30,557 nucleotides of DNA. Origin: JAXIHJ01 sp034189755. Its GTDB lineage: Bacteria; Planctomycetota; Phycisphaerae; SM23-33. Made by a program: the position numbers and the translations under genes. Location of the stretch: positions 1-30,557 of the forward strand of contig JAXIHJ010000154.1 in the NCBI GenBank assembly GCA_034189755.1, given 5' to 3'. Below, one piece after another: positions 1 through 6,589 of this stretch. Each line of letters opens with the position of its first letter. The first letter of the stretch is position 1. The notes under the pieces were generated by a model, which did no database searches, was not told where the DNA came from, and worked only from the letters and a program-made list of their open reading frames with translations.

Positions 1-2
1 CC

Positions 3-470
3 GACATTACCCCCGTCGGGCCGGAAAGCCAGCTCAGGCAGGACGGCGTGCGAATCGGCATTTTTATGAATATCTGCGACGTGCACGTTAACCGCAGCCC
101 GTGCGACGCGATGGTTGAGCGGATCGAACATTGCAGGGGCGTGTTTCTGGATGCCCGGAACCCGGCGGCCTCGGAACGGAACGAGTCAGCCACCATCCAC
201 ATGATGCACGTGCATAACGGCCTCGAGCATCCGGTCGTCGTCCGCCAGGTGGCCGGCCTGATCGCCCGGCGAATTGTTACCGACCTGTCCGAAGGCCAAG
301 ACATTTCTCGCGGCCAGCGGATCGGTATGATAAAGTTCGGGTCCCGCCTGGAGGTTCTCGTGCCGCGGGGGCTTGTCGGGCGGGTGTGCGTCCGCCACCG
401 GCAGCGCGTCCGGGCCGGGCTGACCGTACTGCTGACCACACCGGACGTCGGAGAAACCGGTCGTGAATGA
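3..470 (+). CDS. psd: Phosphatidylserine decarboxylase, 3' part (5' end outside window)
   Basis: Decarboxylates phosphatidylserine to phosphatidylethanolamine at the membrane, using a pyruvoyl group made by self-cleavage. The frame is already open at base 3, so the true start lies outside the window. The visible 155 residues contain the family's FMNICDVHVNRSP block, an H-x-H pair (MMHVHNG) and, about 56 residues from the end, KFGSRLEV. The Gly-Ser of that motif is the expected self-processing site, where the serine becomes the pyruvoyl group. The short C-terminal segment after the motif fits the short (archaetidylserine-decarboxylase-like) form of the family. The last 8 bases overlap the start of the phosphatidylserine synthase gene, so the two are probably translated together and act in consecutive steps. 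Family assignment is firm; the subtype is inferred. Confidence 0.9.
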   Translation, partial: DITPVGPESQLRQDGVRIGIFMNICDVHVNRSPCDAMVERIEHCRGVFLDARNPAASERNESATIHMMHVHNGLEHPVVVRQVAGLIARRIVTDLSEGQDISRGQRIGMIKFGSRLEVLVPRGLVGRVCVRHRQRVRAGLTVLLTTPDVGETGRE

Positions 471-1377
471 ACCGTTGCAGAAAAAACCGGTCAAACCGCA
501 CGACCGTCGCGCTGGTTCGTTGGGCCGGCTTGGCCGCAACAGCGGGCGGCGCATCCTCCAGTCCACGGCCGTGCTGCCCGGGCTGGCGACGATACTCAAC
601 GGCTTGACAGGCTTCGCCGCCATTCACTACGCAACCAAAGATGCTCTCGGCGAGGTGAACCTGGGCAATCTGGTCATTTCGGCCTGGCTGATCTTCGGCG
701 CGATGGTTTTCGACATGCTGGACGGCCGGCTGGCCAGAATGACACGGCGGAGCAGCGACTTCGGCGGGCAGCTCGACAGCCTGTGCGACGTGATCAGCTT
801 CGGCGTGGCCCCGGCGGTGTTGATGCTCCGGACGGTGGTGGGAGCAATGAGGGGCCAAATCGAGTTGATAAGCTCGCTGCCGAACGACATCAACGCCGAG
901 CGAGTCGTCTGGTGCATTGCGGCGCTGTACATGGCCTGCGCGGTACTCCGGCTGGCGCGGTTTAACGTGGAAAACGACCCCGACGAATCCAGGCACGTGG
1001 ACTTTCGAGGCCTGCCGACGCCTGCCGCCGCCGCGACCATCGCGGCGCTTGTGCTGCTGCTGACGTGGCTGAGCGATCTGGGCGACAGCGTCCGGTCGAG
1101 CGGCTGGCTGATGACCACGGTAAGCCTCACGCTGCCGCCGGCGGCGCTGATTACGGCGCTGCTGATGGTTTCGCGATTCAGCTATCCGCACCTGGTCAAC
1201 CAGTACATTCACGGCAAGCGGCCGTTCGGCTATCTCGTCAAGATCGTGGCGCTGCTGCTTGTGGGGCTGTGGAAGCCGTTCATCGTCGCCGTCGTACTGA
1301 CAATCGCCTATGCGCTTTCCGGGCCTGTGAGATGGGCATGGCAAAAGCTGCGCCCCCGCACCGCCGCGCAAGGCTGA
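463..1377 (+). CDS. pssA: CDP-diacylglycerol--serine O-phosphatidyltransferase
   Basis: Makes phosphatidylserine from CDP-diacylglycerol and serine in the inner membrane, supplying the decarboxylase encoded just upstream. The 304-residue product carries the complete CDP-alcohol phosphotransferase signature DG-x2-AR-x8-G-x3-D-x3-D at about residues 87-109 (DGRLAR ... GGQLDSLCD), followed by FGVAP. Several hydrophobic segments follow, with a long polar loop between the catalytic block and the C-terminal membrane spans. The start is GTG at 463, overlapping the decarboxylase stop by 8 bases, with a GGAG element about 9 bases upstream. The ATG at 467 is in a different frame. The N-terminal 30 residues are basic and probably cytoplasmic. 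The overlap implies translational coupling. The gene ends 15 bases before the first copy of a 38-bp repeat. Confidence 0.93.
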   Translation: MNEPLQKKPVKPHDRRAGSLGRLGRNSGRRILQSTAVLPGLATILNGLTGFAAIHYATKDALGEVNLGNLVISAWLIFGAMVFDMLDGRLARMTRRSSDFGGQLDSLCDVISFGVAPAVLMLRTVVGAMRGQIELISSLPNDINAERVVWCIAALYMACAVLRLARFNVENDPDESRHVDFRGLPTPAAAATIAALVLLLTWLSDLGDSVRSSGWLMTTVSLTLPPAALITALLMVSRFSYPHLVNQYIHGKRPFGYLVKIVALLLVGLWKPFIVAVVLTIAYALSGPVRWAWQKLRPRTAAQG

Positions 1378-1392
1378 TACTACGAGCTGCAC

Positions 1393-1430
1393 TCGATCCG
1401 CGTGCAAGCCAGTTGCACGCCCTACCTGCT
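1393..1430. repeat. 38-bp direct repeat, copy 1, with internal hairpin
   Basis: Identical over 38 bases to 3154-3191. It contains an 8-bp inverted repeat (GCGTGCAA and TTGCACGC) around a 5-base loop. It lies between the 3' end of pssA and the 3' end of the 145-residue minus-strand gene, so it could act as a bidirectional hairpin. It has no T-tract and does not look like a classic terminator. Either a dispersed REP-like element or one boundary of an inserted cassette. Confidence 0.85.
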
Positions 1431-1440
1431 GACCCCTTTG

Positions 1441-1878
1441 CTATAGCTCGCCAGTGACATATGCAAAAACAAGCCACATCAGCAGGAATATCACCAGAGT
1501 GGGTATGAGTAACACGGCTACATCGACCTTTGTCAGATCTTTGGGGATCTGCTGCCCCCCTATGCCACGTCGGAGCGACCATTTAAGGATGCTTAGATCT
1601 ATTAACAAAAAGCCTACACCACAATGGCCCACGCTGATCATGAAGCAAAGATAAGCTCGGTCCACTGCCGCGAAGGAAAAACCGATAGGGCGAAAGACAA
1701 AATACAGGTAAGCCACAAAAGCAGGGATGAGCAATGAGTAACGTCGCAGTAACCTCCATGACTGCTTGCGGATACGGAATGCCAGAACCATCCACAGGAG
1801 TATCGCATACAGCAAGACCTCACCTATGGCTAGGTAGTAAAGAGACGGCACCACTTCAAAACTTGGTCTGCCAATCAT
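1441..1878 (-). CDS. Hypothetical four-TM membrane protein
   Basis: I do not recognise the family. The 145-residue product has about four hydrophobic segments (roughly residues 12-34, 47-65, 74-94 and 119-140), separated by short basic loops such as RIRKQSWRLLRR, so it is very probably an integral inner-membrane protein. Its ATG overlaps the TGA of the upstream 74-residue gene in an ATGA arrangement, as expected for translational coupling. It is the last of three chained genes whose base composition is clearly more AT-rich than the surrounding sequence. No catalytic motif is visible. The stop lies 10 bases from the 38-bp repeat. The coding call rests on the ATGA chain and the regular hydrophobic pattern. 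Confidence 0.7.
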   Translation of the reverse strand: MIGRPSFEVVPSLYYLAIGEVLLYAILLWMVLAFRIRKQSWRLLRRYSLLIPAFVAYLYFVFRPIGFSFAAVDRAYLCFMISVGHCGVGFLLIDLSILKWSLRRGIGGQQIPKDLTKVDVAVLLIPTLVIFLLMWLVFAYVTGEL

Positions 1879-2099
1879 TCGACCACGTTGTCACAGTCGC
1901 AGTACTTGACTCTAGCATCTTCGCCCGTCTGCAGGATGTCAGCCAGTCTACCTACGGAATCACCAGAGTCAGCTACTTGTGTAAGCCCAACGCATATGAA
2001 GGGAGCACCGAGCAGCTTCCAGTACGCCGGGAGGTACTTTATCATGACTCCACCAACAGCCACGCAGGCCGTCGATGTCGAACTTTTCAATCGGATCAT
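1875..2099 (-). CDS. Hypothetical small protein, middle gene of coupled trio
   Basis: A 74-residue product of unknown function. The reading frame extends farther upstream, but the ATG at 2099 is preferred because it overlaps the stop of the SecD-like gene as ATGA. The gene's own stop forms a second ATGA with the next gene. The sequence has a moderately hydrophobic middle (about residues 11-42, including PAYWKLLGAPFICVGL) and an acidic, cysteine-containing tail ending in KYCDCDNVVE. This could be a single membrane-associated segment with a soluble tail, but no known domain is apparent. The two exact start/stop overlaps are the main evidence that it is a real gene. Confidence 0.6.
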   Translation of the reverse strand: MIRLKSSTSTACVAVGGVMIKYLPAYWKLLGAPFICVGLTQVADSGDSVGRLADILQTGEDARVKYCDCDNVVE

Positions 2100-3034
2100 T
2101 CGCGCGATACTCGTGCGTTTTTGTGAGGATGGCCCCTCCTTACTGAAACCGGCGGAGACTTGACCCGAAAAGGCACACTTTCCTGATCCAGTATGGCAAC
2201 TAGTTCCATCGCTTCGTCTTCCGCCACACCCCAGGTTATCATGCATCTGTCCGTTATCGCATCTTTGATGACAAGGGCTGAATAAATCTCGCCGTGCATT
2301 ATAATAGCAAGTACACGCCCCTTGTTCGCGGCTGTCAAAGCAGCCATCCGTTGGGCACCTAAGCCACTAAATTCACAGAAGACAGCCGGGCGATTGTTGC
2401 CATCGGCACCTCGATAAACCCGTTTAATGGATCGTTCACTCACCGACGCCTTCACAGCCGATTCCCTCGAAAGAAGTATGTACTTTTTGCCGGCGGCTTC
2501 AGCAACGACTAGATTGCGCGGAACAGCCGCGCCCAGTCGAAGTGGCACCCATTGGAACGGCGTCTCTTCTCTGGATTGACGAGGCGGGCCGTCCCTGTGC
2601 GGGGGTTGCATATATTGAGCGTATTCTTCGGGATTCAGCGGAGGATGATCGATGTCATCTGAAACGTATGGTGCAATCCGAAATTCCAGTTCGCTTATGG
2701 GCCTTAACTTTTTATTGACTGCCTCCAGTGTCATGACAGGTTTGTTGTCTTCGATAGGCACACGTACCTCCACACGCTTATCGCCTACGGCCAAAACTTC
2801 AAGCTCCAGCCTGCCTGCCAGCGTCTTAGCTACTTTTTTCGCAAACGACTTTGAAGGTTCCTGTTCGAGCTCCTCAGGTGAAAATGGCTCAATCTCGTAG
2901 GAGACGGCCAGATATGGTCCACGTCTGGTAGGGTCAGATTGGATGAACATGGCCCAGAACGTAAGGACTGCCACCGCAAGAGCCGTCAGGCAAACTGCCC
3001 AGCCCCATTTCCATCCGGTTTTGTCTATTCTCAT
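2096..3034 (-). CDS. Membrane-anchored protein with SecD-like periplasmic (P1 head) domain
   Basis: The 312-residue product begins with a short basic N-terminus and one membrane span (about residues 10-31); the rest should be extracytoplasmic. Residues 41-121 resemble the base of the SecD P1 domain: GDKRVEVRVP followed by SELEFRIAP, compared with SecD's DR-I-V-LPG ... LEFRLV pattern. Residues 218-290 resemble the P1 head: FSGLGAQRMAALTAANKGR, then LAIIMHGEIYSALVIKDAIT, matching SecD's F-x-x-x-GA-x-x-F-x-x-LT ... LAI-x-LDG-x-x-x-SAPVI pattern. The six-TM channel region of SecD is absent, so it is not a functional SecD by itself. ATG 3034 is preferred to upstream starts because a GAGGAAAGGG ribosome-binding site precedes it. 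It is first in an ATGA-linked trio. Similarity is judged by eye. Confidence 0.75.
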   Translation of the reverse strand: MRIDKTGWKWGWAVCLTALAVAVLTFWAMFIQSDPTRRGPYLAVSYEIEPFSPEELEQEPSKSFAKKVAKTLAGRLELEVLAVGDKRVEVRVPIEDNKPVMTLEAVNKKLRPISELEFRIAPYVSDDIDHPPLNPEEYAQYMQPPHRDGPPRQSREETPFQWVPLRLGAAVPRNLVVAEAAGKKYILLSRESAVKASVSERSIKRVYRGADGNNRPAVFCEFSGLGAQRMAALTAANKGRVLAIIMHGEIYSALVIKDAITDRCMITWGVAEDEAMELVAILDQESVPFRVKSPPVSVRRGHPHKNARVSRE

Positions 3035-3098
3035 TGCCCTTTCCTCATCCTTGGTCAGGTTGCCGTTCTCGCCAAAGATCAATGAGTTTCCCCAAATC

Positions 3099-3127
3099 AC
3101 CTGCCTACCTGCCGGAGGCAGGCAGGT
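3099..3127. repeat. CCTGCC/GGCAGG hairpin element
   Basis: An interrupted palindrome: ACCTGCCT at 3099-3106 is complementary to AGGCAGGT at 3120-3127, with an alternative tighter hairpin (CCTGCC, GGA, GGCAGG) at 3108-3122. It lies in the 5' leader of the SecD-like gene, 27 bases from repeat copy 2. It may affect transcription or be a dispersed palindromic element; only one copy was seen in this window. Confidence 0.55.
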
Positions 3128-3153
3128 CGTACGTGTATCATACCTTGCGTCAA

Positions 3154-3191
3154 TCGATCCGCGTGCAAGCCAGTTGCACGCCCTACCTGCT
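3154..3191. repeat. 38-bp direct repeat, copy 2, overlapping recJ stop
   Basis: Perfect copy of 1393-1430, including the internal 8-bp stem hairpin. Its right edge overlaps the recJ stop codon by two bases. With copy 1 it encloses the three-gene AT-rich islet; the start-to-start distance is 1761 bases. Confidence 0.85.
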
Positions 3192-4914
3192 AACGCCACT
3201 GCACGTCCTTTAGCTTCAGTTCGACGCTGGTGCGACCGTTGAAGCTGTTGAGCACCGGCTCGGCGGCGACGTCGATATGATTTACACCGACCAGCTCATC
3301 GGCCAAATCGCCCATGCCGAAACCCACCGCCCGCAGGGTCGCCCCGCCCTGCCGCAGTGTCATACCGACGGTTTGCCCGCTGCGGCCCATGCGCCTTGGC
3401 TGGTCCAGCAGCTCGCACGAGCGGACAGCCACCAGCGGGGGCGGGTTGCCCTGTCCGAACGGCGCCAGGCGCACCAGGTGCGAAACCATCTGATAGCCCA
3501 GCGACGCAAGCGTAGCCTCGGCGTCGATATCAAGCCTCGGCGTAAGCTGCCGGTCTGATATGACGCCGGCGGCGTACCGGCTCATGGCGGCGGCGAACTC
3601 ATCGAGCTTGTCGGCGGCGATCTTCAGCCCGCCCGCCATCGCGTGCCCGCCGCAGCTTATCAGGTGTTCGCTGCACGCAGCCAGCGCGTGGCACATGTTA
3701 AATGGTTCGATACTCCGCGCCGAGCCTTGTCCGGTCTCGCCGTTCATCGCCACCAGTATCGCGGGCTTGGCGAAGCGATCGACCAGACGGGAGGCTACGA
3801 TGCCGATTACCCCGCCGTGCCAGTCGGCCGACGCAAGCACGATGACCCGATTGGCCGGTTCGTCCAGGCCGGCCGATTCGACCATTTCGACGGCCTGGGC
3901 GGTGATTGCCCGCTCGGTCTTTTTTCGCTCGGCGTTCTGTGCGGTGAGGTAGTCGGCGATTTTTTCGCATCTCGGCCCGGCGGCGCCGGTCAGCAGCTCG
4001 ACGGCCAGGCGGGCGTGGCCCATCCGCCCTGCGGCGTTGATTCGAGGCGCCAGCATGAAGGCTACGTGATAGGCGTCGAGCTTTTCGTCGGCAAGTTGAG
4101 CCGAGGCCAGCAGCGCCCTCAGGCCGCGCAGGCCGAATGCCGCCAGCACGCGGTTTTCGCCCAGCAGCGGTACGACGTCGGCTATCGTGCCCAGTGCGGC
4201 CAGGCACGTGGCGTCCAGCAGAAAGTTTCGCATAGGCTCATCCACGCGTGACTCGCCGCAGATCTCGCGGGCGACCTGCCAGGTGAGCTTAAACGCCACG
4301 CCCGCGCCGGCCAGGTGCGGGTTGGGGTAGCTGCCGGGCGGTACAGCCGGGTGTACAATCGCACACACGTCCGGAAGAGTATCCCCCGGGGCGTGGTGGT
4401 CGGTAACGATTACGTCCAGTCCGGCTTTGGCGGCCTCGGCCAGCGGCCCTGTGGCGGTGATGCCGCAGTCGATGGTAATCAGCAACTCTGCGCCTCGCGC
4501 GGCAAGCTTGCCGACGGCTTCGACGTTCACGCCGTAGCCTTCGGCGAGGCGGTGAGGCACATAGTAGTGCACGTCGGCGCCGACCATCGTCAGAAATGCG
4601 TGGAGGATAGCCACGCCGGTGATGCCGTCTACGTCATAGTCGCCGTAAAGGACAATCCGCTGCTTTTGGGCGACGGCTTCGGCGATGCGTTTGGCCGCCG
4701 CGGCCGCTCCGGCGAGCAACTGCGGTTCGTGAAGGTCGGTGAGTTTGGGGTTCAGAAACGCCCGGGCGCTCTCGGCGTCGTCGATGCCTCGATTGTGCAG
4801 AACCTGGGCGACCAGCGGAGTGGTGTTCAACTTCCTGGCGAGTGTTTCGGCGTTGTCAAACGCCGGGGCAATTTGCCACAGTTGCGATCCCGGCCTCCAT
4901 GCGCGCCTGGCCAT
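3190..4914 (-). CDS. recJ: Single-stranded-DNA-specific exonuclease RecJ
   Basis: A 5'-to-3' single-strand DNA exonuclease used in RecF-type recombination, base excision and mismatch repair. The 574-residue product has the DHH-family metal-binding motifs: YGDYDVDG (about residues 90-97), the ITIDCG block (about 147-151) and TDHH (171-174). The family's INAAGRMGHA motif follows, then the DHHA1 glycine-rich motif SCGGHAMAGGLKI, then the C-terminal OB-like region. Length is typical of RecJ. The ATG at 4914 has GAGG seven bases upstream. The stop TAG overlaps the edge of a 38-bp repeat. MutS, encoded about 11 kb away, acts in a related repair pathway, but the genes are not linked transcriptionally. 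Confidence 0.95.
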   Translation of the reverse strand: MARRAWRPGSQLWQIAPAFDNAETLARKLNTTPLVAQVLHNRGIDDAESARAFLNPKLTDLHEPQLLAGAAAAAKRIAEAVAQKQRIVLYGDYDVDGITGVAILHAFLTMVGADVHYYVPHRLAEGYGVNVEAVGKLAARGAELLITIDCGITATGPLAEAAKAGLDVIVTDHHAPGDTLPDVCAIVHPAVPPGSYPNPHLAGAGVAFKLTWQVAREICGESRVDEPMRNFLLDATCLAALGTIADVVPLLGENRVLAAFGLRGLRALLASAQLADEKLDAYHVAFMLAPRINAAGRMGHARLAVELLTGAAGPRCEKIADYLTAQNAERKKTERAITAQAVEMVESAGLDEPANRVIVLASADWHGGVIGIVASRLVDRFAKPAILVAMNGETGQGSARSIEPFNMCHALAACSEHLISCGGHAMAGGLKIAADKLDEFAAAMSRYAAGVISDRQLTPRLDIDAEATLASLGYQMVSHLVRLAPFGQGNPPPLVAVRSCELLDQPRRMGRSGQTVGMTLRQGGATLRAVGFGMGDLADELVGVNHIDVAAEPVLNSFNGRTSVELKLKDVQWR

Positions 4915-5032
4915 ACCGCATCCTCAAAGAGAAACGCTTCCTGTCATGCGATTATAGCGGCCGGCCGGTCGAAACGCAAAGCCAACCGAAGGCCGCCTGC
5001 CTCCGCAAGTGGAGCAGATGTATATCCCGGCT

Positions 5033-5758
5033 TTACATTACCATGTCGCCGCCGGACTTCTTCTTTCTTTTCTTGCCCAAGGCGACCTGCTGGAAGGCAA
5101 AGCCGATGACCGCCGGGACGGCGATCAGCAGCGGCAGCAGGCGGTTATTGGTGTTAAGCGCCTCTGCAAGCTCTTCATGGATAGAGGGGTATTTCAACAG
5201 CACCGAGACTATGCCCGAGACGGCCAGCACCGCCCCCTGCACCGAGGTGAATATGACGATAACCTGGCGGAAGATGACAAAGGCCAACAGTCCCAGAGTC
5301 AGCAGGCCTATCAGCGCACCGGTCCAGGCGTACTGATTCAGGTCAACCCTGCCAGTGGCGTCGGTTATGTAGCGCCAGAGACCAAAGCCCAGGAAGCTGC
5401 CGACCAGCCCTCCCATTATGCTGACCGCGAACTTCATAAGAGGCCAAGCCAGCGCCGCAAACAACAAGGCGCAGGCTATGGCGCCGAACAGCGGCATGTT
5501 TCGCCCGCCCAGCATCCCGCCAAGCTGCGCCCCGGCCAGAACACCCAGGACCGCCGCGTTGACCACCACCAGTATCTTGAATACCTTCCAGCCCTGTAGT
5601 AGATACACCAACCCGCACGCCAGCAGCAATACCGCCTGCAAGGCGCCCAGCGTCTCCAGATAGCCGACGTATTCCGAAGTGGTCGGCACCTGAAGGCAGG
5701 AGATCTTTTTGATGAAAGACCATTCCGGAGCAGGCAAAGTTGTTAATTCGGCAATCAT
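5033..5758 (-). CDS. Multi-TM membrane protein, DUF4203/TMEM198-like
   Basis: The 241-residue product has a soluble N-terminus of about 35 residues and then six to seven hydrophobic segments with glycine-rich turns (for example GVLAGAQLGGMLGG and GGLVGSFLGFG). It ends in a very basic cytoplasmic tail, KKRKKKSGG. The pattern of paired glycine-rich helices resembles DUF4203/TMEM198-type membrane proteins, but this is a resemblance by eye. Function is unknown. Its ATG overlaps the stop of the upstream membrane-protein gene (ATGA), so the two are likely co-translated and may form a hetero-oligomer. It is the last gene of a minus-strand group that starts with the zinc-ribbon protein. Confidence 0.75.
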   Translation of the reverse strand: MIAELTTLPAPEWSFIKKISCLQVPTTSEYVGYLETLGALQAVLLLACGLVYLLQGWKVFKILVVVNAAVLGVLAGAQLGGMLGGRNMPLFGAIACALLFAALAWPLMKFAVSIMGGLVGSFLGFGLWRYITDATGRVDLNQYAWTGALIGLLTLGLLAFVIFRQVIVIFTSVQGAVLAVSGIVSVLLKYPSIHEELAEALNTNNRLLPLLIAVPAVIGFAFQQVALGKKRKKKSGGDMVM

Positions 5759-6540
5759 GCGTTTTGTCCAACCGTCTCAGCGGCGGCCTCGCGCTTGTTG
5801 GATGGCGCCACCTCGACGGATTCTTTTTCTTCAGCCAGTGCATGACGGTATTGGTGAACCATGCCGATCAGCATCGCAACGGCCGCAGCGCCGACCGGAA
5901 TGTACCAACGCCTCCACAGCCCGTCCCACAGTGTCGGCTGGAGGCTTATGCCGGCCAGGCCCAGCCCGGCCACAATCGCCGCCGCTCCCAGCAGCGACGT
6001 CATAAAAACAGTCGCCAGCCTGAGCCGCAACAGCCCCGTGATTAACACCGCCATTGCCGCCGGGCAGATGAACATGAGCAGTGTCGGGGAATTTTGCCGC
6101 CAGACGACCGTTACGGCATCGCAGCCGAAGGCCCACAGCGCGGCGAGCCATTCGGTGAACGTTGTCCCTTCAAATTGAAAGGCCGGGCGATCCCCTTGGG
6201 CTACTTTCGGCAGCAGGTGGCCGATGGCGGCTACGCCGGCGGCTGACGCGGCCAGGGTCGCCGCCAGCAAGGCCCAAATAAGCTTGGCTACAACCAGGCA
6301 AAGCAGGCCTATCGCTACTCCAAACGCCGTCTGCAACGCCAAGGCGTTGGTTCCCAGTCGCCGAGCCGGCTGTCCGATCAGCAGGAAACCCAAGCCCCCC
6401 CCGGCCAACGCCGCAAACACCCGGCCGACCTTTAACCCGGCCAGCAGCCCCACCGCGCCGAGAAGAACCGCCCCGGCGGCCAAACCGAGCAACAAGGCCA
6501 CACCGCATTCCGGCGGGGGAGGAAGTGTAATATCAAACAT
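5755..6540 (-). CDS. Multi-TM membrane protein, partner of the downstream gene
   Basis: A 261-residue integral membrane protein with about seven hydrophobic segments and an acidic/basic soluble tail (EEKESVEVAPSNKREAAAE). Its N-terminal half (LLLGLAAGAVLLGAVGLLAG ... AALAGGGLGFLLIG) shows the same glycine-rich helix-pair style as the next gene, so the two may be diverged paralogues of a DUF4203-like fold; this is inference. ATGA overlap with the downstream gene at 5755-5758 indicates translational coupling. The start lies 49 bases after the rhomboid stop, which fits one transcript. No catalytic residues are evident. Confidence 0.75.
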   Translation of the reverse strand: MFDITLPPPPECGVALLLGLAAGAVLLGAVGLLAGLKVGRVFAALAGGGLGFLLIGQPARRLGTNALALQTAFGVAIGLLCLVVAKLIWALLAATLAASAAGVAAIGHLLPKVAQGDRPAFQFEGTTFTEWLAALWAFGCDAVTVVWRQNSPTLLMFICPAAMAVLITGLLRLRLATVFMTSLLGAAAIVAGLGLAGISLQPTLWDGLWRRWYIPVGAAAVAMLIGMVHQYRHALAEEKESVEVAPSNKREAAAETVGQNA

Positions 6541-6589
6541 TTATCAGACGTCCTTGTCGTTACGGCCCAACCGGGCCGAAACCGCGCGC

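Noticed and set aside
277..1407. Long minus-strand frame opposite psd and pssA
   Set aside because: Low-complexity Arg/Gln/His-rich shadow of the real plus-strand genes; no domain pattern.
2100..2246. N-terminal extension of the 74-residue gene to 2246
   Set aside because: The extension lies wholly inside the SecD-like gene and lacks domain features, while ATG 2099 forms an exact ATGA overlap.
1393..3191. Integron cassette array with attC sites
   Set aside because: A GTTAG-like core occurs at copy 2 but not at copy 1, the repeats are short and identical, and no integrase is present; the GTTAG is simply part of the recJ stop.
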